A DNA stretch of 64,000 bases, taken from assembly GCA_030522415.1 (NCBI GenBank), contig CM060118.1, positions 17,015,651 to 17,079,650 of the forward strand, given 5' to 3'. Made by a program: the position numbers and the translations under genes. Source of the stretch: Channallabes apus (lineage: Eukaryota; Chordata; Actinopteri; Siluriformes; Clariidae). The notes below the pieces were generated by a model. That model was given only the letters and a program-made list of their open reading frames with translations, searched no databases and was not told the origin of the DNA. This document shows, piece by piece, positions 44,563 through 57,379 of the stretch (position 1 is its first letter; every line of letters begins with the position of its first letter).

Positions 44563-45613
44563 TCCCATGGGCTCACCACCTGTAGGAGGGTCCAAAGAGG
44601 ACGGGTGCAGTGTGAGCTGGGCGGTGGCAGAGGACAGGGGCCTTGGCGGTCTGATCCTCGGCTGCAGAAGCTGGCTCTAGGGACGTGGAATGTCACCTCT
44701 CTGGCGGGGAAGGAGCCTGAGCTAGTGTGTGAGGTTGAGAAGTTCCGGCTAGATATAGTTGGACTCACCTCGACGCACAGCTTGGACTCTGGAACCAGTC
44801 TCCTTGAGAGGGGCTGGACTCTCTTCTACTCTGGAGTTGCCACCGGTGAGAGGCGACGAGCAGATGTGGGCATACTTATTGCCCCCCGGCTCGGGGCCTG
44901 TACATTGGGGTTCACCGCTGTGGACGAGAGGGTGGTCTCCCTCCGCCTTCGGGTGGGGGGACGGATCCTTACTGTTGTTTGCGCTTATGCGCCGAACAGC
45001 AGTTTGGAGTACCCGCCCTTTTTGGGGTCTCTGGAGAGCGCTAGAGAGCGTCCCTCCTGGGGACTCCATCGTCCTGTTGGGAGACTTCAATGCTCACGTG
45101 GGCAATGACAGTGAGACCTGGAAGGGTGTGATTGGGATGAACGGCCCCCCCGATCTGAACCAGAGCGGTGTTTTGTTATTGGACTTCTGTGCTCGTCACG
45201 GATTGTCCATAACGAACACCATGTTCAGGCATAAGGGTGTCCATATGTGCACCTGGCACCAGGACACCCTAGGCCGCAGTTCGATGATCGACACTCGGGT
45301 GAAGAGAGGGACGGAGCTGTCAACTGATCACCACCTGGTGGTGAGTTGGCTTCGTTGGCAGGGTAGGATGCCGGTCAGGCCTGGTAGACCCAAACGTATT
45401 GTGAGGGTCTGCTGGGAACGTCTGGCAGAGTCCCCTGTCAGGACGAGCTTCAACTCCCACCTCCGGCAAAGCTTCAACCACGTCCTGGGGGAGGTGGGGG
45501 ACATTGAGTCCGAATGGACTATGTTCCGCGCCTCCATTGTCGAGGCAGCCGACCGGAGCTGTGGCCGTAAGGTGGTCGGTGCCTGTCGCGGTGGCAACCC
45601 AAGAACCCGTTGA
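44563..45613 (+). pseudogene. Rex3-like endonuclease domain, frameshifted
   Basis: The frame from about 44640 carries the endonuclease start (LALGTWNVTSLAGKEPELV) and [12 protein letters not shown]. After a frameshift near 45040 the second frame has [40 protein letters not shown] and [11 protein letters not shown] small gap in the region after GRSSMIDT (near 45295) has removed residues usually present. It ends at a TGA (45611-45613). The endonuclease nicks target DNA to prime reverse transcription. Confidence 0.85.
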
Positions 45614-47529
45614 TGGACACCGGCGGTGAGGAATGCCATCAAGCTGAAGAAGGAGTCTTACCGGGCCTTTTTGGCTGGTGGCACTCCGGAGGCAGCTGAT
45701 AGGTACCGGCAGGCCAAGCGGAATGCAGCTTCGGTGGTTGCTGTGGCAAAAACCCGGGCGTGGGAGGAGTTTGGGGAGGCCATGGAGAATGACTTCCAGA
45801 CGGCTTCGAAGAAATTCTGGTCCACCATCCGGCGTCTCAGGAGGGGAAAGCAGTGCACGGTCAACACAGTGTATAGTGAGGATGGTGCGCTGCTGACCTC
45901 GACTCGGGACGTTGTGGGTCGGTGGGAGGAGTACTTCGAAGACGTCCTTAATTCCACCAACATGCCTTCCGATGAGGAAGCAGAGTCTGGGGACATAGAG
46001 GTGGACTCTTCCATCTCTGGGGCCGAGGTCGCCGAGGTGATCAAAAAGATCCGTGGTGGCGGGGCCCCGGGGGTGGATGAGATACACCCGGAGTTCCTCA
46101 AGGCTCTGGATGTTGTAGGGCTGTCATGGTTGACACGTCTCTGCAACATTGCATGGACATCGGGGACAGTGCCTCTGGACTGGCAAACTGGGGTGGTGGT
46201 CCCCCTCTTCAAGAAGGGGGACCGGAGAGTGTGTTCCAACTACAGAGGGATCACACTCCTCAGCCTCCCCGGGAAAGTCTATTCAGGGGTCCTGGAAAGG
46301 AGGGTCCGTCGGATAGTCGAACCTCGGATTCAGGAGGAGCAGTGTGGTTTTCGTCCAGGTCACGGAACAGTGGACACGCTCTACACCCTTAGGAGGGTCC
46401 TGGATGGGGCATGGGAGTTTGCCCAACCAATCTACATGTGCTTTGTGGACTTGGAGAAGGCATTCGACTGTGTCCCTCAGGGAGTCCTGTGGGGGGTACT
46501 CCGGGAGTATGGGATATCGGATTCCCTGTTAAGGGCTGTCCGGTCCCTGTATGACCGGTGTCGGAGCTTGGTCCGCATTGCCGGTAGTAAGTCGGACCTG
46601 TTTCCGGTGAGAGTAGGACTCCGACAGGGCTGCCCTTTGTCACCGATCCTGTTCATAATTTTTATGGACAGGATTTCTAGGCACAGCCAGGTCGTTGAGG
46701 GGGTACAGTTTGGTGGGCTCAGGATTGGGTCACTGCTTTTTGCAGATGATGTTGTTCTGTTGGCCTCATCATCCTGCGACCTACAGCTCTCACTGGATCG
46801 GTTCGCAGCCGAGTGTGAAGCGGCTAGGATTGGAGAATCAGCACCTCCAAATCTGAGGCCATGGTCCTCAGCCGGAAAAGGGTGGAGTGCCCTCTCAGGG
46901 TTGGGAGTGAGATCCTGCCCCAAGTGGAGGAGTTTAAGTATCTCGGGGTCTTGTTCACGAGTGAGGGTAAAATGGTGCGGGAGGTCGACAGGCGGATCGG
47001 GGCAGCGTCTGCAGTGATGCGGGCTCTGTATCGGTCCGTCGTGGTGAAGAAGGAGCTGAGCCAAAAGGCAAAGCTCTCAATTTACCGGTCGATCTATGTT
47101 CCTACCCTCACCTATGGTCATGAGCTGTGGGTAGTGACCGAAAGAACAAGATCGCGAGTACAAGCGGCCGAAATGAGTTTCCTCCGCAGGGTGTCTGGGC
47201 TCTCCCTTAGAGATAGGGTGAGAAGCTCAGTCATCCGGGAGGGGCTCAGAGTAGAGCCGCTGCTCCTCCGCATCGAGAGGAGCCAGATGAGGTGGCTTGC
47301 GCATCTATTTAGGATGCCCCCTGGACGCCTCCCTTGTGAGGTGTTCCGGACACGCCCCACCGGAAAGAGACCCCGGGGAAGACCCAGGACACGCTGGAGG
47401 GACTATGTCTCTCGGCTGGCCTGGGAACGCCTTGGGATCCCCCCGGAAGAGCTGGAAGAAGTGGCCAGGGAGAGGGAAGTCTGGGCATCCCTGCTGAAGC
47501 TGCTGCCCCCGCGACCCGACCTCGGATAA
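45614..47529 (+). pseudogene. Rex3-like reverse transcriptase and C-terminal domain
   Basis: The frame continues after the TGA and is open to 47017. It has GGGAPGVDEIHPEFLKALDV, FKKGDRRVCSNYRGITLLSL, palm motif [34 protein letters not shown] and motif C LLFADDVVLLA. A frameshift near 46840 leads to a second frame (46861-47529) with FKYLGVLFTSEG and SIYVPTLTYGHELWV, ending at TAA in LLPPRPDLG. One stop and two frameshifts are the only clear defects over the whole coding region, so the copy is young. Confidence 0.9.
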
Positions 47530-47555
47530 GCGGAAGAAAATGGATGGATGGATGG

Positions 47556-47569
47556 ACGAAACATATACT
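47556..47569. repeat. Target site duplication of the Rex3-like element (right)
   Basis: Exact second copy of 44549-44562. Confidence 0.95.
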
Positions 47570-49021
47570 AACATACACTCCCACGGCCCGGTTTCTCGAT
47601 AACGCACACTATTCGCGCGCTAAGAAGACTCTTAAGATATATCTTACGTTAAGTGATAACTTTTCTAAGTGTATTTCTCGAACTGTCTCTTAGGAGTCTT
47701 CTTAAGTCGCTGCCTCTTACGTCCGACATTGCAAGGCGCTGTCTACAGTGAAGGTCCTGAATTAGTGGACATCGGTTGCTCAGGAATAAATTTTTTACTC
47801 CTTTTGCATCACAGCGTTAAGAAAGACGGCACTTTCTATGCAAATTACACATTGCACTAAATTCTTTTAATAGCGTTTATTTCGACATGGGTTAACTTAT
47901 CAATAGCATGCCATAATAGACAAATATAAATATAATAATATAACATACAGATGTCGCCTTTAAGACTGCGCGTGTTTTCCCGCGGGATGCCGCAATTTAG
48001 CGCGCGGCTTGCTGCGACTTGCCGGAGGCAACATTCGGGAATTTAAAATAAATGTGTTGTGCTTCACTGAATATCCGCCAGATGGCGCATAGAAGGACTT
48101 TATCTAAAAGCCGGTGGTCCGGGAAAGTCAGTTTCCCTATGTTTCCCCGGTGGCGCGCAGATTCAAATCATGACGTCACTCGCTACCTAACGCTGAGAAG
48201 GCGAACGAGGATTTTAACAGTTTTTCTCTCGTTTTAAAGTGTTTTTATGAACTTTTTGAATTAAACAAATAACCTATGCATAATAATCGAGTGTCTTTTC
48301 GCTTTTTTTTTTGTATATTTTAAGATAATTCATACGTTTTAAGCCGCTGCAAAAGGCTGGTTTGCTGGGCGAGTACTGACATCACGACTACTTTTATTAC
48401 ACCTACATTTGTTTATTTGTATATGTATGTTATTAATATTAATTTTTTTGAGATTGTGTGTGCGTGCACGGAGAGGTTGTGTTGATAAGTGTATGTGGAT
48501 AAGTTGATAAGTGTATCAAAAAGCATTAAAATGTTCATTTGAATTAAAATGAGACACACACGTCTGTATATACAGTATATCAATTACATATATATCAATT
48601 TCATTAGTTCGTTCATTCTATTTGAAGCTTCGGATGTTTTTTTTTTTTTTGGTTTGTTTAGATTAGTTCTGAACTCGCTTCCGTGAAACTATCGCTAAAA
48701 CAATGTACTGAGCCCTCCTGAGGATATAAAGCTTTATTATTGTATTTGAATAAATAATCAGATCTACCACAGCAGATAATAAACTATGGTGTGTCATAAC
48801 CGAAGCAAACACCACGATTATGCCTGGTTTCGTTCGACGGGAACGTGGTTCACTTGGCCGCGGTGTATTATAAACCTGTGGGATGTTTCACTGTTTATTC
48901 TCACATAAGAGGAATAAAAGCGAGTGAAATGTGGAAATGATGTGTGGCAACTCAATGAGGACTAAACCAAAGATTTCGGTAACTCCACTGAGTGTAACAT
49001 CTGCATAGTGACACTGAACAT
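47570..49021. other. Unassigned, with a transposon-end-like start
   Basis: At 47584 ggcccggtttctcgataacg resembles a DNA-transposon terminus; its inverted counterpart is at 59045-59065. No coding domain is recognised to 49021. The missing first exon of the transposase-type gene should lie at or beyond this region but is not evident. Confidence 0.35.
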
Positions 49022-50705
49022 CTTCACTTTTCCGTTTACCTCTGAAAAAAAAAGCTGTATTTTGTTTGTTTATATTTAGAGTTTTTATAACAGTAGAACA
49101 AGTACCCGCGCGCACGCACACACATAGACACACACACACACACACTCCCCTGAGCCCTCGGGAAACATCCAATCACCGTCGGTATACAAATGAGTCAAGC
49201 CTAACGTGGTGTCGTGTCGGATTTCAGCGGCCACGGAGTGGGAAGACTTTGAAGAAGCTGCAGTGACAGTAAACAGCTGAACAACTTCACTTTTCCGTTT
49301 ACCTCTGAGGAAAAAAAGCTGTATTTTGTTTGTTTATATTTAGAATTTTTATAGTAGTAAGAGAAAGTTATAGTTTGGTCTGTATTGTAGTTCGCACCCT
49401 TGTAGAGAATAAATAAATGAATAATACCTTCATATCCCCTCTCAAGAGTGTCATAGTCCATTGTTAGTTTTAATGATCTGGCTGAAACTAATTATCACTA
49501 CATAAGTACCCTAACACCATTGATCATGAGTCTCAGCTGAACCTAATTCTATACTTGTAACAGAAAATGTAGATGCAGATTCCAAATGTGTATTTATATA
49601 GTGTGTGTATTTATATAGTGTGTGTATTTATATAGTGTGTGCGTGCGTGCGTGCGTGCGTGCGTGTGTGCCAGGGGTAGCTCAGTGGTTAAGGCATTGGA
49701 CTATGGTTCGGAAGATCCCAGGTTCAAACCCCACAACCACCAAGTTGCCACTATTGGGCCCTTGAGCAAGGCCCTCAACTGCTCAGATGTGTAATGAGAT
49801 AAAAATGTAAGTCGCTCTGGATAAGAGCGTCTGCCAAATGCCTAAATGTAAATGTAAATGTGTAGGCTCTATGCAGGGGCAAGAGAGGGCAGCGCACCCT
49901 TAAATGTCTGCACATGTTAATATATTCCTAAAATGTATATATTACAAGTTGATAAACTGATCTGCGGTAGCAGAAAAATCCGCTGAAAATAGGACAGGCT
50001 GCAGCGCACGCGCACACACACACACACACCTCCCTTGAGCCCTGCGTCTGTCGGATTTCAGCGGTCACGGGGTGGAAAGACTTTGAAGCAGTTTATATAT
50101 GAATCTAAGCTTGAACTTATCAGCATTGTAAATATATAATACTTTTCAAATAAAATCGCTATTACTTTGACCCTGAAGTTTAGTATAGCACACACAAAAA
50201 ACAGTCATTTCTGGTAAATCAACGGAATGTGTAGTTTATTTACAGTAATTCATTAAAAAATGAATATACATTGTACAGTACACGGTAAACACGGGAAAGA
50301 TTACAAAATGAAAAAACAAACAGTGTCTACTTTATAAACAGCTTAGTATGTGCGTCGAGATGCTGAAATCCCTTGCATGTTTTTGCTTCCAAGTGGAGAG
50401 ATATTTGACCGATAGCCTAGAACAAAAGATCTATAGGTGTGATCACAACCCCCTCCGACCGACCGTGCCATCAATCACTGACCACCTCAGAAGTTCCCTC
50501 CAATGTATGGCTGCAATACTTGTTTTGCAAGTATTTTTAACACCATTTTTAACACCATTCAATTTATATATTACAAGTTGATAAACTGATCTGCGGTAGC
50601 GGAAAAATCCGCTGAAAAAAGGACAGGCTACAGCGCACGCGCACACACACACAGACACACACAGACACACCTCCCTTGAGCCCTCGGTAAACATCCAAGC
50701 ACTGA
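49022..50705. repeat. Cluster of local direct repeats
   Basis: The segment at 49022-49110 recurs at 49285-49370. The block gtcggatttcagcgg at 49217-49264 recurs at 50047-50094. The block at 49943-50040 (gttgataaactgatctgcgg) recurs at 50572-50690. CA tracts occur in three of these. It indicates repeated local duplication. Confidence 0.7.
49668..49860 (+). mobile_element. tRNA-derived SINE
   Basis: The head has an A-box (tagctcagtgg) and a B-box (ggttcaaacccc) in tRNA spacing. The body and tail (gtcgctctggataagagcgt, then atgtaaatgtaaatg) match the fragment at 1354-1407. It is preceded by a GT/GC repeat. It is a retroposon, not a functional tRNA: the anticodon arm is not conserved. Confidence 0.85.
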
Positions 50706-51483
50706 GGCATGCAAATCCCCTGACCACAATAAGGTGGCAATCCCTCAGGGGGGAAGATGAAAAATACAGATTAAATAAATAAAACAAAATAAAATATCCT
50801 TAATCCAGATTTTATCAATCAACGACATAATATTGATCTTAGCTGGATGGTCTAATTCTCAAAACCGTTTAACCTAAAGAAAAACTTACACTATAAACAC
50901 ACTATAACTAGAATATTTACAAAACTGAAAGGTTGTCTTATGTATAATAAAAAAACCTCATAACTCAAAAAGATCATATGTTTTTATATATATTTTTTTA
51001 GATTTTTTTTTATAGTAACTGAACAGCTCTCTTCTCTCCAATCCACTCCTAAACCACAGTCTCCTATTTCTCTGTGCGTGCTCTGGAGCCTGTGAATGAA
51101 TACACGCAGCGGAAGTTTTGTAAACTGTAGAGATACAATAATTTTACTGCTGGAAAATCAGCATTTTATCTAATTTGAAATCTAAACCTAATATTATCTG
51201 TTACTTAATATATTTTCTTTAAAAACAGTGTTTTTTTATATCATAAATATAATAATCCATAATTATGTGGGTATCCATATTAGATGGCTTTTAGTGAATG
51301 AAAACTGTAACTTAACAGACTGTAACAAACTGTAACAGACCCCACTGTAACCCCCTTACCCAGTTAGCTAGCAGTTAATGACCACCACTACTTGTGCAGT
51401 TCATAAAAGGACAGGTAATGTTTGTCGCGCTGTTGCACAAACAGCACGCTCATTTATTTAAGAGAGAGTTTATGAGTGTGCTG
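50706..51483. other. Unassigned AT-rich sequence
   Basis: No gene or element ends recognised. Confidence 0.4.
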
Positions 51484-51592
51484 CTTTGATGTGCTGGGTA
51501 TGGCGGGGCGTCGACGGCTGATCAGTGTAAAGTAGCGTACTTTACACACACTGATCAGCAGTTGACGCCCCGCCATACCCAGCAGATCAAAG
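51484..51592. repeat. Long imperfect palindrome, about 50-bp arms
   Basis: Left arm 51484-51534 and right arm 51538-51592 are complementary with about 3 mismatches and a 4-base gap, around a 3-base centre (gtaaagta-gcg-tactttac). The spacing is close enough for cruciform extrusion. Confidence 0.85.
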
Positions 51593-51724
51593 GGGCAGTT
51601 ATCGGCTATGACACGTTGAAGGAGAACTTAATAGTTCTCAAAAATAGTGTAAATGTCTGCAACAATCACTAACCATTCAAATGTTTTTTTTTGTAATTAA
51701 ACACGAAAATATTAATTATATTTC

Positions 51725-51729
<5 letters not shown>

Positions 51730-51768
<39 letters not shown>
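51730..51768 (+). repeat. CA microsatellite
   Basis: About 20 CA units directly left of the TIR element. Confidence 0.9.
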
Positions 51769-51769
<1 letters not shown>

Positions 51770-53873
51770 GGGCGTAGGTTTGCTACCTATGACTCCAACT
51801 AATACCCCATCCCCCAATCCCCTTTTCCACCCACCAACCCCCAACCCCCTGCCCCATCCACCTACCAACCTCCCACCCCAACTATGTCCACTGAATACAT
51901 GTTTTTCTTAATATGGTGCGAAATCACTTTACATTAATACTAGCAATGCTTCGATTGATATTAATCCACTCGAAATGCAATTCATTAAGTTAAATTAAGG
52001 AATAGTGTAAAGTTAAAGGAATGTTTCATAACTGACAAAAAGATAGTCTTTAATAAAATAAAAACTATTCTTTATTGAGCCCTAGTGCAAATGAAACATC
52101 TCAATCATCTGTATATATATAAAAGTAGATTACATCTAAACATGAACTACTAGGTAGAGTACCACACAACAGCTCAATGCCTATTGCTCCTATATGAAGG
52201 AGACAAAAACATGCCTTCGCCTCTCGTTAACAAAAATAAACTGCTGGCATATTTGTTTGACATCAATATTGTCCAGGCTGTTCTTTTTTTCTTCTGATAA
52301 ACACTAAAAATGATATTTTGTAGAATGCTGAAAACCTGTAATCATTGATTTACATAGTATTTGTTTTTCCTGCTACGGAAGTCAATGTTTTCAGCTTTTC
52401 CCCCCAATATCTTATTTTGTATTCAACAAAATAAAGAAAATCATTAAAGTTTGGAACCACTTAAGGAGTAAATAGTGAGTAAAGTTTTTTTGGGGGTGAA
52501 CAATGGCTTTGACCCTAACTCTTCCCCTCTGACTGCACTAGGCCCGGACAGCATTGCCACCTGATGAAATAGCGTGACAAAAAAGTGAAATGTCAGTTCA
52601 AAACTTTTGCCAAAAACACTAATGAATCACTTACATCCTCAGCCTATCACTCCTCATAATGCTAAATATTAGTATAATCAACATGTATAATACACGCACA
52701 CATATTATATGTTATATACTGTATAATCAACATTCAGATTGACCTCCTGTGAACTCGCCTCTTCACCTGAACTACAACATGGCTGATCTGCTTCTGTCCC
52801 CTAATTGAAAAACATTGAGGGATTCCTTATGAGCATGGACAGAGAATGCCTCAGCCTATTATTGGTAACAATGTTAAATCTCAGGACAACTACAGTGGCT
52901 TGCAAAAGTATTCGCCTCCCCGTGAACTTTTCCACATTTTGTCACATTACAGCCACAAACATGAATCAATTTTATTGGAATTCCACGTGAAAGACCAATA
53001 CAAAGTGGTGTACACGCGAGAAGTGGAACGAAAATCATACATGATTTCAAACATTTTTTTTTTACAAATAAATAACTGAAAAGTGGGGTGTGTGTAATTA
53101 TTCAGCCCCCTTTGGTCTGAGTGCAGTCAGTTGGCCATAGACATTGCCTGATGAGTGCTAATGACTAGAGAGCACCTGTGTGTAATCTACACTCTCTCCA
53201 TCGCTGTCTGATATACAGCACAGGTGTTTAGGTTCTGTTACCTGACAAAACAGGATAAACACATGCCATTTAAACAGCAATCATTTTATTTCACTTTTTC
53301 TGGGTCTTAGTGTGCAAACCTCGAATCAAATCATTAATGTTCGCCAAGTAAGTGAATGTATTTTAAAAACTATTTTTCTGAAGTGGATTGTCTATTGGTG
53401 TCAACAAAATTCTAGCCATATGGCAATATTAGTATATTAGTTTATCAATTTCTTTCACAATACTGATTTCTGACAAACAGTCACTAGATTAGGAGACTGA
53501 CAGGGATCATATTTATACTTTTACATTTAGCTGTTTAATCTGCTGTTAGTTTTACATCCGTATTCACAGACTATATCCTGGCCTGCTGTACTGAATGTGA
53601 GTCCACTGCATTTGGCGCTGCTTGTGTCTGAACGCAGCCAATCGTCTATCACATGATGGCAGGGAAAGGCACAGCCAATCAAAATGTTCATATGTGTTTT
53701 GGGGGCGGGAGGACTCAAGGAGAGAACGTGATTTATCCCTTTCTGCGTGTCTAGGTTAATGTTGACAGAACGATTAAAAAAAAAGTGGATTAAATTATTG
53801 GTGGGGACATTTCAATGGTCGGAGGATATTGGTGGGGACACATCCCCTCCGTCCACCCTAAATCTACGCCCCT
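51769..53873. mobile_element. TIR transposon, about 2.1 kb
   Basis: The left end AGGGCGTAGGTTTGC and right end AAATCTACGCCCCT are imperfect inverted repeats. Subterminal ggtggggaca motifs near the right end are typical of a fish DNA-transposon family. No transposase is recognised. It contains a Tc1-like segment (52892-53240). Confidence 0.5.
52892..53240 (+). mobile_element. Tc1-like element end, nested
   Basis: It starts cagtggcttgcaaaagtatt, the known terminus of a fish Tc1 family, and continues with cacattttgtcacattacag and ggtgtgtgtaattattcagc. It is truncated and has no transposase. Confidence 0.7.
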
Positions 53874-54003
53874 GTAAGTATATAATTTAAAACTATTTAT
53901 TCATTTGTCTTTTATTTACTTACTTACTAGCGAATGCTTTTTTAGGGCTCTAAAAACTACGGCAGTATGAGTGACAATGGAATAGGACGTGAGTTGCACC
54001 GGT

Positions 54004-54045
<42 letters not shown>

Positions 54046-54180
54046 AAATATATATATAATTAAATTCTTAAAACATCGTGTTCACCCATGCACTGAAAAA
54101 AATAACTTGTAAGATTTACTTGATAAAATCCTCATAACAATTTGGACACAGATTTTAAGTAAATTTTATTGCTTCAATAT
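53874..54180. other. Unassigned, with CA repeat
   Basis: Contains a CA microsatellite at about 54006-54043; otherwise nothing is recognised. Confidence 0.4.
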
Positions 54181-54183
54181 TAA

Positions 54184-55046
54184 GGCTGAATCCCATTTCT
54201 ACCCCTTCCCTCTACCCTTCCATTTGACGCGTTCACGTGCAGGGGTAGTGGTGTCTCATTTCTCTTTTGGTTGGAGGTGTAGGGGGAGGGGGGAAGGGCC
54301 AGATAGCCCTCCAAACGAAGATTTTTCAGGACCTCACTTCAAACGAAGGGCTAAGCGAAGTTTTCAACATGGCTGCTCACTCGAGCAAGCAGACCCATAA
54401 ATGTTAAGTCATTTTTGCCATTAATAAAGATTTTTATGACAAGTTTTCATTATATGTATATTACCTTTAGTCTTGTGTTTGTGTTTATGGTGATGTTCTG
54501 TAAAGAAACGTTTGCAAAAAAAATCGCTAAAGTTTGCTAGCGGATAGCACATATTGCACAATATTACAAATATATATTTTTATGTCACATACACTTTACT
54601 GCATGCTACAAACAAATATGAAAGTTCAGTAGCACGGCATTTTGCCGAGCATTTGATAACGCATTGTTTGTTTTGCTTACGGCCATACACTATTGTTTTG
54701 CTTACACTATTCTTACTTATTGCAACATGACCACAGTTTTGTAATTTATATTCTGTATATGGACGGCTGAGGAAACCCGAAGACTCATCCGTGTTCGTGG
54801 TGAAAATGAGCAACTTTTTTAAAAATCGAAATACGGCGCAAAAAACCTTTGGGAGTGAGTAATCTCTCTTATTGGAATGTGTGATAAACATCGGCGCATG
54901 TCCTCTGACGTAACATTAGGAACCAGCGACAACGTATGATGACATATAACAGTGTTGTCCCATTTCTTAGGGGAAATATTTATACCCTTTGCCTTTCCAC
55001 TTCGTTTCAAGGGACAAGGGGAAGAAAATAGAATTGTGATTCAGCC
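54184..55046. mobile_element. PIF/Harbinger-type MITE with TAA TSD
   Basis: GGCTGAATC (left) and GATTCAGCC (right) are inverted ends, with TAA duplicated at 54181-54183 and 55047-55049. A 3-bp TAA duplication is the rule for PIF/Harbinger. No transposase frame is visible. Confidence 0.75.
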
Positions 55047-55049
55047 TAA

Positions 55050-55772
55050 GTAAAACTCACCCGTAATTGTCGGGTAAAATTTACTTAATTAAATTAACAA
55101 AAGAAATCAAGTAAAAGTTACATAATTATATTTAATGCACAAATTAGATTTATTTAAAATAATCAAGTAAAGTTAATTCATTATTGTATCAGCAGGAACC
55201 TTAATTTTATGAAATTACTATCATTTTGTTTTGTGAGATTTTCCCTTAACTTGGTTTTATCAATTTATATTACTCCCTATAATAATGTAAACATTGCTAA
55301 TTTATGTTTTGGAAAGAAACTTAAGTAATTATTTCATCTATATCTTTCATAAATCACACAACTAAAATATAATTAAACAGTTTATTCACCAACATTACCA
55401 AATATTTGTGACATTCACAGTCTAGATCCAAGTTGTCTTTTTAATAAAAGTGCATTCAGCTAAATTTTGCATCTATAGAAAAAAACTGCACGGCACCAGG
55501 GCCTGAAATACTTGTTTTAAACAAAATTGTGTAAAATAATAAATAAATAAAATACAGCATTCATTTAGAAATAAAATACAGCAGAAAATACATTAAACAA
55601 ACTGTAGAATAAACGTTAAAACGTAATAGCCCTCGGAAGCAGTGAAGTTGCAACATTCAAATCAGCACTCTGGACTAGTGCACTTAAAAGTATGCCATTA
55701 ACGCATTAAAACATTAAGCTGAACATGTAAACACAACATGTAAAGACTTGTAGTCAAGCCAAATCAAATGTT
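55050..55772. other. Unassigned AT-rich sequence
   Basis: Possibly the 3' UTR of the minus-strand gene that ends at 55773. Otherwise nothing is recognised. Confidence 0.35.
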
Positions 55773-57379
55773 TTAAGATAACTTCATCTTTAAAGCTTGC
55801 ACTTTTGGTGATAGCTTAATCCCATCAAGTTCTAGAAGAACTTTCTGAAAATAGCTCAAATGTGTAGCGCAGTGCTCGGAGCTATTGCCACATTCTTGCA
55901 AAATTTCCTCTCCTTCAAGGATTATGGATACACCAACCGGTTCTTCCCCTTCAACAGCACAGACGACAAGGATTTTAAGAAGGTGCATACTGGCATCACT
56001 TCGTCTGTCCCCCTGCATAAAATGTACAAGAAAATAAATAATTTCTTTTGAGAAACAAAAAAAAAAATCTGAATTGCTTCAACCTGTGCTGACTTCATTT
56101 CACAGAGAAAAAATAATAATAAAAATAATTGATAATAAAAAATGACCATCACTTCATATACTTCAGATTGTTAAACTTGGGTTAAATTGCTTTAGCAATA
56201 ATCTTGCATCACTAAAACATTGTAAAACATGGCATGAGATGGCTACACTCCATAGATTACTCTGCACCTTTACAGTGTCAGGAAATCCTATGATGAATGC
56301 TGAGTTTGTATTTAAAGGGTTAGTCCAAACATGAAAATTCGTTCAATAATTACTCAGATTTATATATTCATTTGCATTTATATGCTTCTGTCCAATACAA
56401 CAAACACTATATTCAAGGTATTAATAAATTGTATAATTAATAAGAAAACAATGCTTTACCAGGCAATCATCAAAGAGATCCTCTTCAGATTCACGTCTCA
56501 TCTTTACGCTTTGTTTCTGTGAAAATATTTACATTGTATCATTACATAATCTTTTATTCATACAACTACATTTAGGCATTTCTTCATCTTTTGTAAGTTT
56601 GCCTTTATCCAAAGCAAATTACAAAAGAGGAAGGCATCAAGCATGTCAAGCAGTGCTACTAACACAAAGTTTCTGACACCGTTAGAAAAATACAAGATAG
56701 ATCAGCGAGGGATTAAGGAAAAAGTGAGAAGCAAGAATCATGTGTGGAAAGATTAAGCATGCAGGGTCACAGGATGACTCGACTTATTTTTATTGTCTGC
56801 AATGCGATTTAGACAAATTAGAGCTGCTGTCAATACTGTATGAACATATGTACAGGTTCTTTACTCGTAACTCATTAATAAAGTTCGGCTTCAGAAAAAA
56901 AAAAGTTTATTGCTAGTGCTCTTTTACCATTTAATGCGTACTCACGACTCAGTTTGTTCAGAAATTGCATCTAACTGGCGAGCCTTTGTCTGAACACGCC
57001 GTTTTCACTCGGGGTGGGGGTAAGAAACACACACAAATCTCGGTGTATTAATCCGCGCGCTCGGTTCGTTATTATTTTATTTATTTATTTATTTATTTAC
57101 CACAGGACCCCTGGGGGGCTCCGTAGGTTCAGGTTTTTACACGAAAACGGTGTTTTGTAAATCTCCACACTATTAAAAACTGAAATTGCTAATTGTACGT
57201 CCTGAGATTAAGATGAACATTAATTGGGAGTCATGAAAGCGAGAATCACATCCAAAAAAGAAAGCTAAACTTACCTCGAACACGACAAACTCCAGCTGCA
57301 GCCACGCCGTGTTGTAACCTCCGTGATGATCCACAACCGACTGATCCACAGCGCGGGCACAGCGTCTCCAAACACGCAT
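55773..57379 (-). CDS. Small three-exon gene of unknown function
   Basis: Three exons on the minus strand, 57275-57379, 56460-56516 and 55773-56012, are bounded by GT-AG signals (donors gtaagt and gtaaag; acceptors ttttcacag and tttatgcag). All junctions fall between codons, giving 133 residues. Exon 1 (MRVWRRCARAVDQ start) has a basic then hydrophobic end, exon 2 is short and acidic (ESEEDLFDDCL), and exon 3 contains GVSIILEGEEILQECG and VLLELDGIKLSPKVQALKMK. Exon 3 resembles the C-terminus of a poorly described fish family, seemingly with a short internal deletion; I recall this only loosely. The first exon lies in a CpG-rich segment (about 57270-57540) suitable for a promoter. It could also be a decayed copy. 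Confidence 0.45.

Larger units (their letters stand above)
44563..47555 (+). mobile_element. Rex3-like (RTE) LINE, about 3.0 kb, with 14-bp TSD
   Basis: A nearly full-length RTE-type LINE on the plus strand between exact 14-bp duplications. It ends with a ggatggatggatgg tail, the tetranucleotide-type tail described for Rex3. It lies in the intron upstream of the transposase-type exons, in the opposite orientation. Coding defects show this copy is not autonomous, but its TSD is still perfect. Confidence 0.9.

Noticed and set aside
45320..46239. Long minus-strand frames of 193-255 codons in the Rex3-like element
   Set aside because: They are antisense shadows of the RT frame in GC-rich coding sequence.
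56953..56996. Possible extra exon of the three-exon gene
   Set aside because: It has a donor (gtgagt) but a poor acceptor, and its 44-nt length would break the otherwise in-phase frame.
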